A stretch of DNA of 6,196 nucleotides. Source: Neptunomonas sp. GTDB taxonomy: Bacteria > Pseudomonadota > Gammaproteobacteria > Pseudomonadales > Balneatricaceae. Position 1 is the stretch's first letter. Each line of letters starts with the position of its first letter. The stretch spans positions 1 to 6,196 of the forward strand of contig SDWN01000203.1 in the NCBI GenBank assembly GCA_004195305.1, given 5' to 3'. The position numbers were made by a program, and so were the translations under genes. Positions 1-5,665 of the stretch are shown one piece after another. The notes under the pieces were generated by a model. It was not told the origin of the DNA. It searched no databases and worked only from the letters and a program-made list of their open reading frames with translations.

Positions 1-19
1 AGATGTGTATAAGAGACAG
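1..19 (+). other. Tn5/Nextera mosaic-end adapter remnant
   Basis: The first 19 bases, AGATGTGTATAAGAGACAG, are identical to the Tn5 transposase mosaic end used in Nextera-type sequencing libraries. Genomic sequence appears to begin at base 20. This is best read as untrimmed adapter at a contig end rather than as a resident transposon, because no transposase or second end is present nearby. Confidence 0.95.
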
Positions 20-100
20 GATCCCAGGGCTAAACGTCGGCGCGTACCCAGCCGCAGTAACAAGCCCAAACGCCCGCGCAAAACCACATCCGGCGGCTAA
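20..100 (+). CDS. C-terminal tail of an unidentified plus-strand gene (5' truncated)
   Basis: One frame is open from the first genomic base to a TAA at 98-100 and encodes 26 residues, very rich in Arg, Lys, Pro and Ser (it begins DPRAKRRRVPSRSNK and ends TTSGG). Such basic, low-complexity tails are common at the C-termini of RNA-binding proteins such as DEAD-box helicases, but nothing here identifies the family. The frame stays open through the adapter, so the true gene is cut off upstream. Its stop lies one base from the stop of the converging TPR gene, a tight packing that supports a real gene end. It could still be a chance open frame. Confidence 0.45.
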   Translation, partial: DPRAKRRRVPSRSNKPKRPRKTTSGG

Positions 101-101
101 A

Positions 102-2762
102 CTAACCCTTCAGCTTTTTTAACAGCGCCATCGCCTCTTTCTTATCTGCGAAGGTCTTCTGCTCCAGGCTGCGCAGCAGTGCCAGCGCCTCCTGAGGACG
201 TCCATTTTTCGCCAGCGCGGCGGCATAATGGTACTGCACTGCGGCATCCTCAGGCAGCTGTTGCGCGGCCTCGGCTAACAACCTCAGTGCGCGTTGCGGG
301 TCGCTCGGTAGCAAGATCCAGCCCAGAGTATCGATCACAGCGGCCGCTTCCGGGGCCTGTTTATGCGCCTGCTCAGCCGTCGCGAGCGCGCGAGGATCGT
401 TTTGTTGCTGGTACAGCCAGGCCAGATTATTCCACGCCAGGGTATGCCTGGGCTGCTCCGCAGTTACCTGCTGGTAACTCTGGATCGCCTCAAGATGGTT
501 ACCCCGCTGCTGCTGCAAACCGGCCAGCATTGTACGGGCCGCGACATCTTGCGACTGCTTGGTCAGGTGCTGCTGCAGAAACTCAATCGCCGCATCGGCG
601 CTGTTGCTGGTCGCGTAAGCGCGCCCCAGACGCACCGCCACCTCTGGCGCAGGCTTAACCTGATAGGCCTTGAGGTACTGATCGATCGCAGCGCCGGGTT
701 GATGCAGATGCTGGTAGGCATCACCGAGCAGCAGTGCCACACTCGGCAGGGCCAGCACGGCGGCGGGCAGGTTGTTGCTCGCATCGAGTGCTTTTTGCGG
801 CTGCTGTTGCGCTAACAGCAGCTTGATTCTGGCGATCCGCGCAGGCACATAGTCAGGATGTTCGATGATTAACTGCCCGAGCTGGCGCGTCGCCACCACA
901 GCCTCTCCCTGCGAGAAGTTCAGATCCGCCTGCTGCAGTTTAAAAGAAGGTTCATCCGGGTGGTCCTTGAGTATCGTTTGCAACTGCAGCTGCAGCTGAT
1001 CCCGGTCCCCCAAACGCTGCAGCACCGACAGATACAACTGCGCCGCATCCTTGTGGGTACGCTGGTTGCGATAAAACCTGGCGGCCTGTTGAGCGGCGGT
1101 CTTAGACCGACCCTCTGCCAACGCCAAGCGGATCTGTCCCTGGACCGGGCGAATGTCATCAGGATCGGCCTCTTGTGCCTGCCGATACCACTCCTCTGCG
1201 TCTCTGGGCGCTTGCTGCTGCAAGGCTAGAGACGCCATCCCCAGCAGCGCCGGTAGCGAGCGCGGCTCCCTCAGCAGCACCGCCTGCAGATGTTTCTTTG
1301 CAGCCACGAACTGCTTCAGCTGCAGCTCCAGCGCGGCCGCCATCAACCGATAAAACCTGTCATCAGGATGGTTCTGGATCCGCTGTGTGAGCAACTCACG
1401 GGCTTTTTCCGGCTGCTGGGCACGCAGATACGCGCGCAACAACAGGGTATCGGTCTGCAGATTGGCATCGTCGCTGCTTAACCCTTCCAACCGGGCAATC
1501 CCCGCATCGATGTCGCCGCTAAGTAGCTCTGACAGCGCCAGCGGCGGTGATAGCTCAGAACGTTCGCTCTGCGTCAGCGCCTGCTGAAAGTACTCGGTCG
1601 CAGCGACCGCATCCCCCTGCCTAAGACTGAGCGTGCCAGCCAGGGCCAGGGGCTCTGCAGCAATGGCGTCCCGCTCCAGCAAAGGCGCCAGGACTGTCTG
1701 TGCCTGATCAAGCTGGTTCTGCTTGGCGTACAGCTGCGCCAGCGCCAGGCGCGAGGGATCGTGGTCGGGATGAGTGACCAGGTTGCGAGAGAACTGCTGC
1801 AGCGCCTGTGCTTCGTGACCCAGTAACAGGTTGGCATAACCGGTCAGGTGCAGCACATCGGCCTGCTGGCCCTGTTGTTGACTCAGGGGATCGAGAATCT
1901 CCTTAGCCTGCTGCGGATTACCCGCCTTCAGGTGCAGCACGGCCGAGATCAGCAACGCATCGGGAAACCGAGGGGCGATACTGAGCAGCTGATCCAGACT
2001 GATCCGGGCATCGACCTCATTATCCACCAGCAAGAGCGCCTTAACCCTGCCAAGAAGTGCCAGCGGGTGCCCTGCCTGCAACAGCAAAAGATCGTCAAAT
2101 GCCTTCTGTGCAAGTGCCGCCTGGCGTTGCTGCAGATATGCCTGACCCATAATCAGCAGCGCCTCCGCAGAGGCCCGGGGGTGCGCAAATGTGGCCTTGA
2201 GCCGTGCTAATGCGATCGCGGGATGCTGTTGCACCAGAGCCAAACGCGCCAAACTCAGGCCAATTTCGGTTGCAGAGGCCGTAGTGACCGCCAGCGTTTC
2301 GGCCTGCCGGTAGGCCTGCTCGGCCTGATCCAGCTGACGCAGCGCACTGTAACTGTGCCCCAGCAGCAGCCAGCGCTCCGCGGCCTGAGCCGGATCATCC
2401 GGATCCAGCCCCAGCAACTGCTCCCGCGCCTCGCTAAAGCGCCGCTGACCCAGCAGGCTGCGGCCCAGCAACAGTGCCAGCCCAGGATCCTGAGATTGCA
2501 GTGTTTTAGCCCGCTTCAGTTCTTTCTCAGCCCCCTGGTATTGGCCGGTCTGCAGATACAGGGTGCCGAGCAACAGGCGTGCCTCGGCATTATCCGGTTC
2601 CTCGCGGAGCAGGTTCTTAAGCTGGATAATGGCGGATTTCGGCTCACCCTGCTGCTGGTAACTCAGCGCATCCTGATAGAGGTTTGCAGCCAGACTCAGC
2701 GGCGACAAACAGAACAGCACCAGCAGCGATACAAGAGTGCGGGGAGCGCTAAAAGACAGCAT
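102..2762 (-). CDS. Exported TPR-repeat protein, PrsT-like (PEP-CTERM system type)
   Basis: This is an 886-residue protein made almost entirely of tetratricopeptide repeats, helical hairpins that serve as protein-binding scaffolds. Residues 9-25 form a hydrophobic signal sequence with a probable signal peptidase I site after SLA (residue 25). Cys18 is not in a good lipobox (preceded by VLF), so a lipoprotein is unlikely. Repeats of about 34 residues start near residue 27 (for example AEARLLLGTLYLQTGQY at 59-75) and continue to the C-terminus, probably more than 20 of them. The C-terminal blocks NNLAWLY (778-784), DTLGWIL (811-817) and YHYAAALAKNG (844-854), together with the overall length, resemble the PrsT family (TIGR02917), usually found beside exosortase and exopolysaccharide genes. 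No such genes are visible here, so a role in envelope or polysaccharide export is inference. The ATG at 2760-2762 is preceded by AGGAA with an 8-base spacer. The gene is divergent from modA. Any soluble periplasmic TPR scaffold is an alternative. Confidence 0.8.
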   Translation of the reverse strand: MLSFSAPRTLVSLLVLFCLSPLSLAANLYQDALSYQQQGEPKSAIIQLKNLLREEPDNAEARLLLGTLYLQTGQYQGAEKELKRAKTLQSQDPGLALLLGRSLLGQRRFSEAREQLLGLDPDDPAQAAERWLLLGHSYSALRQLDQAEQAYRQAETLAVTTASATEIGLSLARLALVQQHPAIALARLKATFAHPRASAEALLIMGQAYLQQRQAALAQKAFDDLLLLQAGHPLALLGRVKALLLVDNEVDARISLDQLLSIAPRFPDALLISAVLHLKAGNPQQAKEILDPLSQQQGQQADVLHLTGYANLLLGHEAQALQQFSRNLVTHPDHDPSRLALAQLYAKQNQLDQAQTVLAPLLERDAIAAEPLALAGTLSLRQGDAVAATEYFQQALTQSERSELSPPLALSELLSGDIDAGIARLEGLSSDDANLQTDTLLLRAYLRAQQPEKARELLTQRIQNHPDDRFYRLMAAALELQLKQFVAAKKHLQAVLLREPRSLPALLGMASLALQQQAPRDAEEWYRQAQEADPDDIRPVQGQIRLALAEGRSKTAAQQAARFYRNQRTHKDAAQLYLSVLQRLGDRDQLQLQLQTILKDHPDEPSFKLQQADLNFSQGEAVVATRQLGQLIIEHPDYVPARIARIKLLLAQQQPQKALDASNNLPAAVLALPSVALLLGDAYQHLHQPGAAIDQYLKAYQVKPAPEVAVRLGRAYATSNSADAAIEFLQQHLTKQSQDVAARTMLAGLQQQRGNHLEAIQSYQQVTAEQPRHTLAWNNLAWLYQQQNDPRALATAEQAHKQAPEAAAVIDTLGWILLPSDPQRALRLLAEAAQQLPEDAAVQYHYAAALAKNGRPQEALALLRSLEQKTFADKKEAMALLKKLKG

Positions 2763-2917
2763 CGGATCGGTTCCTGAAGGGAAAAAACACAGTGTACCCC
2801 AAGCCGTACAAAACTGCCGTAGCTGCGGCTAAGAGCCGTATTTATTACGTCACCCCATGCTAAGCTCGATACTCGACCGCAATCCGAATAAATCAATAAA
2901 CCCACTGGATTCAATGC
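2763..2917. promoter_or_regulatory. Divergent intergenic region between the TPR gene and modA
   Basis: These 155 bases must hold the promoters of both the minus-strand TPR gene and the plus-strand mod operon. I find no strong sigma-70 promoter. For modA, GATACT at 2868-2873 is a weak -10 candidate, with only a poor -35 (TTACGT, 17-base spacer). For the TPR gene, TACACT read on the minus strand matches 4 of 6 -10 positions but lacks a -35. The stretch 2880-2900 is AT-rich. I do not see the classical ModE operator (paired TATAT-type half sites). GCCGTA occurs three times, at 2803, 2816 and 2835. Confidence 0.5.
2824..2840. repeat. Short inverted repeat (possible operator or hairpin) upstream of modA
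   Basis: TGCGGCT and AGCCGTA form a 7-bp stem, with one G-T pair, around the loop AAG. On the plus strand it is followed by TTTATT, giving a weak terminator-like look, but the T-run is broken. A second, smaller inverted repeat overlaps its right arm: CGTA at 2837-2840 and TACG at 2846-2849 around TTTAT. It lies in the middle of the divergent spacer, where an operator controlling either gene could sit. The arms are short and chance is possible. Confidence 0.3.
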
Positions 2918-3718
2918 ATGCAGAGCCACTTAAGCAACCCAGGCCAACCCGCCCAACGCAAGGGCGTCACGTGGCCACGGCTGCTGCTCAGCGCCGCGCT
3001 GTTAACAGCCAGCAATCAGGCGGTCGCCGGACAGCTACTGGCTGCCGTCGCAGCTAACTTTACCGGCGCGTCACGGGCGATAGTGCAAAGCTTTGAAGCC
3101 TCAACCGGGCATCGAGTCAAAGTCAGCTACGGCTCCTCCGGCAAGCTTTTTGCGCAAATTGAGCACGGCGCCCCGTTTGAGGTCTACCTGGCCGCCGACA
3201 GCCTGTTGCCACAAAAAGCGATTACGGAGGGACTTGCGGTAACCGGCAGTCGTTTCAGCTATGCCCAGGGTAAACTGGTGCTCTGGAGCAGCCAATCCCA
3301 GCTGTTCAGTAACGCTGAAAACTACCTGCGCAGCGGCGCTTTCAAGCGTCTGGCGATCGCCAACCCCAAGACCGCGCCCTATGGCTTAGCCGCGCAACAG
3401 GTGCTGCAACATCTGCGGCTATGGTACGGGCATAAAAGCCATCGGGTGATCGGTGACTCCATCGCCCAGGCGTTTCAATTTACCGCCACCGGCAATGCCA
3501 GCATCGGTTTTGTGGCACAATCACAGATCAACGCCTGGGAGGGACCGCCAGGGAGCCTGTGGATCATTCCTGAAGCCTATTACCAGCCCATCGACCAGCA
3601 TGCAGTGATGCTCAACCGTGGCCTGCGCAACCCTGTCGCCCAGCAATTCCTGGAATTTTTGAAAGGCCCCGAAGCGCGGCGTATTATCAGCGACTACGGC
3701 TACAATCTACCGATTTAG
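2918..3718 (+). CDS. modA: ModA, periplasmic molybdate-binding protein of ABC importer
   Basis: This 266-residue protein binds molybdate (and usually tungstate) in the periplasm and delivers it to ModBC. A basic N-region (R14, K15, R21) precedes a hydrophobic stretch at 22-33, with a signal peptidase I site after AVA (residue 37). Family landmarks follow in order: AANFTG (45-50), with Asn47 where ModA proteins place a ligand Asn or Ser; YGSSGKLFAQIEHGAPFEVY (71-90), with Ser73/74 as the likely second oxyanion contact; LAAD (91-94); PYGLA (154-158) with Tyr155; and GFVAQSQI (197-204) with Val199. From memory of that protein, the pattern is closer to Azotobacter vinelandii ModA than to E. coli ModA. 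The ATG at 2918 is the only ATG start available: an in-frame TAA lies at 2897-2899. Its ribosome site is weak (TGGA at 2906-2909). It is the first gene of modABC. Molybdate versus tungstate preference cannot be decided from sequence. Confidence 0.93.
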   Translation: MQSHLSNPGQPAQRKGVTWPRLLLSAALLTASNQAVAGQLLAAVAANFTGASRAIVQSFEASTGHRVKVSYGSSGKLFAQIEHGAPFEVYLAADSLLPQKAITEGLAVTGSRFSYAQGKLVLWSSQSQLFSNAENYLRSGAFKRLAIANPKTAPYGLAAQQVLQHLRLWYGHKSHRVIGDSIAQAFQFTATGNASIGFVAQSQINAWEGPPGSLWIIPEAYYQPIDQHAVMLNRGLRNPVAQQFLEFLKGPEARRIISDYGYNLPI

Positions 3719-3728
3719 GAACTGCTGC

Positions 3729-4406
3729 ATGAGCTTCGACTGGGAACCGGTAGTGCTGACCCTTAAGCTTGCCAGCCTTACCACGCTAATTTTACTCATC
3801 GTGGGCACGCCCATCGCCTGGTGGTTGGCGCGCACCCGGCACTGGCTCAAGCACCCGCTGGCCGCCATCGTGGCGCTGCCGCTGGTCCTGCCACCCACAG
3901 TGCTGGGCTTTTATCTACTGATTTTGCTCGGCCCCAAGGGTCCGGTGGGGCAATTCACCGACAGCCTGGGACTGGGCACACTACCGTTCACCTTCCCCGG
4001 GCTGGTCGTTGCCTCGGTGATCTACTCGCTGCCGTTTGTGGTGCAACCGCTGCACAACGCCTTCGAATCGATAGGAGACCGGCTACTGGAAGTCGCAGCA
4101 ACGTTGCGCGCCTCGCCGCTGGATCGTTTTTTTAGCGTCGCGGTTCCTATGGCCAGACCGGGTTTCCTGACCGCCTCGGTACTGGGCTTTGCCCATACCG
4201 TCGGCGAGTTCGGAGTGATCCTGATGATTGGCGGCAACATCCCCGGCGAAACCAAGGTGCTCTCAGTGGCACTCTATGATCATGTCGAAACACTCGAATA
4301 TGACCAGGCTCACCTGCTTTCCGGCGGCATGTTGCTGTTCGCCTTTCTGGTGCTGCTGGCGCTCTATCTGATCAATGCTCGACTCAACCGCAAGGAGCAG
4401 ACATGA
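3729..4406 (+). CDS. modB: ModB, molybdate ABC transporter inner-membrane permease
   Basis: This 225-residue integral membrane subunit forms the translocation channel as a homodimer that docks onto ModC. Hydrophobic segments lie near residues 9-34, 43-68, 88-107, 147-168 and 196-216. The cytoplasmic coupling loop, the EAA motif of ABC importers, runs from Glu121 (EVAATLRAS) to VAVPMARPG (137-145). The usual central Gly of that motif is Ala128 here. HTVGEFGVILMIGG (156-169) is the ModB-type segment after the loop. The length matches the family (about 225-230). AGGA at 3717-3720, overlapping the modA stop, precedes ATG by 8 bases, and the gap from modA is 10 bases, so the two are cotranscribed. 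The stop TGA (4404-4406) overlaps the ATG of the small chimeric ORF created by the tandem duplication at this gene's 3' end. The ModB C-terminus LINARLNRKEQT is fully encoded before that stop, so the protein is intact. Confidence 0.95.
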   Translation: MSFDWEPVVLTLKLASLTTLILLIVGTPIAWWLARTRHWLKHPLAAIVALPLVLPPTVLGFYLLILLGPKGPVGQFTDSLGLGTLPFTFPGLVVASVIYSLPFVVQPLHNAFESIGDRLLEVAATLRASPLDRFFSVAVPMARPGFLTASVLGFAHTVGEFGVILMIGGNIPGETKVLSVALYDHVETLEYDQAHLLSGGMLLFAFLVLLALYLINARLNRKEQT

Positions 4407-4447
4407 GCCATATCACACCCGAACCGCTCACCCCTGCCGCAACGCCA
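4368..4447 (+). repeat. Tandem duplication, unit A (modB end / modC start)
   Basis: This is the first of two directly abutting 80-bp units, matching 4448-4527 at 75 of 80 positions; the first 75 bases differ at only three (4379, 4382, 4431), and two more differences are at 4443 and 4445. The unit contains the last 12 codons of modB with its stop, an AAGGAG site, the ATGA overlap and the first 13 or so codons that modC would have used before duplication. It encodes the real C-terminus of ModB. Confidence 0.95.
4392..4397 (+). promoter_or_regulatory. Ribosome binding site AAGGAG, unit A
   Basis: A near-perfect Shine-Dalgarno sequence, AAGGAG, lies within the last codons of modB, five bases before the ATG at 4403. 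Its identical twin at 4472-4477 serves modC. Ribosomes ending modB at the ATGA overlap could restart here on the 27-codon small ORF. Confidence 0.75.
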
Positions 4448-4486
4448 CTGATCAATGCCCGGCTCAACCGCAAGGAGCAGACATGA
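4403..4486 (+). CDS. 27-codon chimeric small ORF between modB and modC
   Basis: The duplication creates an ORF that starts at the ATGA overlapping the modB stop and ends at the ATGA overlapping the modC start. Residues 1-13 (MSHITPEPLTPAA) copy the N-terminus of ModC, 14-15 (TP) span the unit junction, and 16-27 (LINARLNRKEQT) copy the C-terminus of ModB. It has a strong AAGGAG site with a five-base spacer, so translation is plausible. It has no membrane segment or recognisable domain. The likeliest role is as a passive translational bridge that carries ribosomes from modB to modC; a function for the peptide itself is not supported by anything seen. It may simply be a by-product of the duplication. 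Confidence 0.55.
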   Translation: MSHITPEPLTPAATPLINARLNRKEQT

Positions 4487-4527
4487 GCCATATCACACCC
4501 GAACCGCTCAGCCCTGCCGCAAAGTCA
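4448..4527 (+). repeat. Tandem duplication, unit B (modB end / modC start)
   Basis: This second unit follows the first without a gap. It holds a second copy of the modB 3' end, now read as the tail of the 27-codon small ORF, plus the ribosome site and ATG that start the intact modC. The 80-base period is not a multiple of three, yet neither modB nor modC is broken, because each unit carries its own stop, ribosome site and start. Confidence 0.95.
4472..4477 (+). promoter_or_regulatory. Ribosome binding site AAGGAG, unit B (sets the modC start)
   Basis: AAGGAG with a five-base spacer to ATG 4483 fixes the modC start. The same reading frame is open back to an ATG at 4375, but that codon lies inside modB and has no ribosome site, so the longer 410-residue version is not favoured. 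Confidence 0.85.
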
Positions 4528-5607
4528 GACGCGGCCCGCGACGGCATTGGCATCCGCTTTGAAGCCCACTTTGACAACTTCTCGCTGGACCTGGACCTGC
4601 AACTGCCCGGCCAAGGCGTCACCGCACTGTTTGGCCATTCGGGCTCGGGGAAAACCATCCTGCTGCGCTGTATCGCCGGCCTGCACCGAACGCAGGGGGA
4701 GCTGCACATCAACGGCGATATCTGGCAGGACGCGAACCGCTTTGTGCCGGTTCACCAACGCCCGCTCGCCTATGTGTTCCAGGAAGCCAGCCTGTTCCCG
4801 CACCTGTCGGTGCAGCGCAACCTCGAGTATGGCTACCGCCGCCTCTCCCCCAGCGCACGCCGCATCCGTTTCGATCAGGCGGTCGCGTGGCTAGGGCTGG
4901 AGCAACTACTCCAACGGATGCCCGACAAACTCTCGGGCGGTGAACGACAACGGGTAGCGATCGCCCGCGCACTGCTGACCAGCCCGCAACTGCTGTTGAT
5001 GGACGAGCCCCTGTCGGCACTGGATCAACGCAGCAAACGTGAGATCCTGCCCTACTTAGAGCAGCTCAATAGCTGCCTGTCGATTCCGGTGCTTTACGTC
5101 ACCCATGCGGCCGATGAAGTGGCGAGACTGGCGGATCATCTGGTAGTGCTGGAAAAGGGCCGTGCACTGGCCAGCGGCCCGCTGACCGAAACCCTGGCGC
5201 GGCTGGACCTGCCGATCAGACAGGATGAAGACGCCGCGGTCGTCATTCTGGCGCATATCGCCGAACGCGATAGCCGCTGGCATCTGGCGCGGGCAGAATT
5301 TGCCGGCGCCAGCCTGTGGGTCAAAGACCAGGGCCTGGCACTCGGTCAGCAAGTACGCCTGCGGGTACTGGCGCGCGATATCAGTTTGGCCAAAGCCCGC
5401 CATGAAGATCAAAGCACCCTGAACCTGCTCCCGGCCCGGGTCACCGAGATCGCCAGCGGTGATCACCCGGCGGTGGTATTGGTCCGGGTCCTGGTCGGAA
5501 CCACACCGTTATTGGCACGGCTGACGGCGCGCTCGGTCGACGCCCTCGGACTCGCCCCTGGCGAGCCGATCTGGGTGCAGGTAAAATCGGTGGCCGTGCT
5601 CGAATAA
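4483..5607 (+). CDS. modC: ModC, molybdate ABC transporter ATP-binding protein
   Basis: This 374-residue cytoplasmic ATPase dimerises on ModB and powers molybdate import. The nucleotide-binding domain shows Walker A GHSGSGKT (51-58), Q-loop Gln100 (YVFQEASLFPH), signature LSGGERQ (150-156), Walker B LLLMDE (170-175), D-loop SALD (178-181) and switch His208 (YVTH). A C-terminal TOBE (Mop-like) domain occupies roughly 311-372 and in ModC proteins can bind oxyanion and gate transport. All catalytic residues are present. Compared with E. coli ModC (about 352 residues) it has about 21 extra N-terminal residues before the first beta strand near residue 22; most of this extension lies in the duplicated segment and looks unstructured. 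ATG 4483 is chosen because of the AAGGAG at 4472-4477 and the ATGA overlap with the preceding small ORF. Other oxyanion or iron ABC ATPases share the fold, but the modAB neighbours settle the assignment. Confidence 0.95.
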   Translation: MSHITPEPLSPAAKSDAARDGIGIRFEAHFDNFSLDLDLQLPGQGVTALFGHSGSGKTILLRCIAGLHRTQGELHINGDIWQDANRFVPVHQRPLAYVFQEASLFPHLSVQRNLEYGYRRLSPSARRIRFDQAVAWLGLEQLLQRMPDKLSGGERQRVAIARALLTSPQLLLMDEPLSALDQRSKREILPYLEQLNSCLSIPVLYVTHAADEVARLADHLVVLEKGRALASGPLTETLARLDLPIRQDEDAAVVILAHIAERDSRWHLARAEFAGASLWVKDQGLALGQQVRLRVLARDISLAKARHEDQSTLNLLPARVTEIASGDHPAVVLVRVLVGTTPLLARLTARSVDALGLAPGEPIWVQVKSVAVLE

Positions 5608-5620
5608 GCACTGCGATCAG

Positions 5621-5649
5621 CCCCCTCCCCTATCCTCTACCTCTTCTTT
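5621..5649 (+). other. G-free pyrimidine tract after modC
   Basis: This 29-base stretch contains 16 C, 11 T, 2 A and no G. It fills much of the 58-bp gap between modC and the next gene. C-rich, G-poor, unstructured RNA is the general character of Rho loading sites, so it could mark the end of the mod transcript or a point of attenuation before the permease. I see no stem-loop terminator in the gap. The functional reading is inference. Confidence 0.3.
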
Positions 5650-5665
5650 GCGCCGGAAACCCTGC

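Noticed and set aside
1..19. A natural transposon end
   Set aside because: An exact mosaic end at base 1 with no transposase is far better explained as sequencing adapter; the mosaic end is an engineered hybrid sequence.
970..1000. CTGCAG-rich microrepeat within the TPR gene
   Set aside because: The repeated CTGCAG simply encodes a short Leu-Gln alternation in a TPR helix region that is rich in Gln and Leu throughout; no separate element is supported.
2223..2777. 184-residue plus-strand open frame opposite the TPR gene, and the similar ones at 363-815 and 1848-2210
   Set aside because: They are antisense shadows of a long, clearly coding TPR gene with a signal peptide and regular repeats. 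Their translations are Gln/Leu/Arg-rich without domain character.
2824..2846. Rho-independent terminator upstream of modA
   Set aside because: The stem is only 7 bp with one wobble pair and the following T-run is interrupted (TTTATT). No plus-strand gene ends there that would need it.
2763..2917. Classical ModE operator or molybdenum cofactor (Moco) riboswitch
   Set aside because: No paired TATAT-type half sites fit the ModE pattern, and the 155-base spacer lacks room and structure for a Moco riboswitch in front of modA.
2857..3057. 66-residue plus-strand open frame overlapping the modA start
   Set aside because: It runs out of frame through the ModA signal sequence, has no ribosome site and has an Arg/Thr-rich composition typical of frame shadows.
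4375..5607. Longer 410-residue version of ModC starting inside modB
   Set aside because: The ATG at 4375 has no ribosome site and its extra residues are out-of-frame readings of the modB tail and the duplicated unit. ATG 4483 has AAGGAG and the ATGA overlap.
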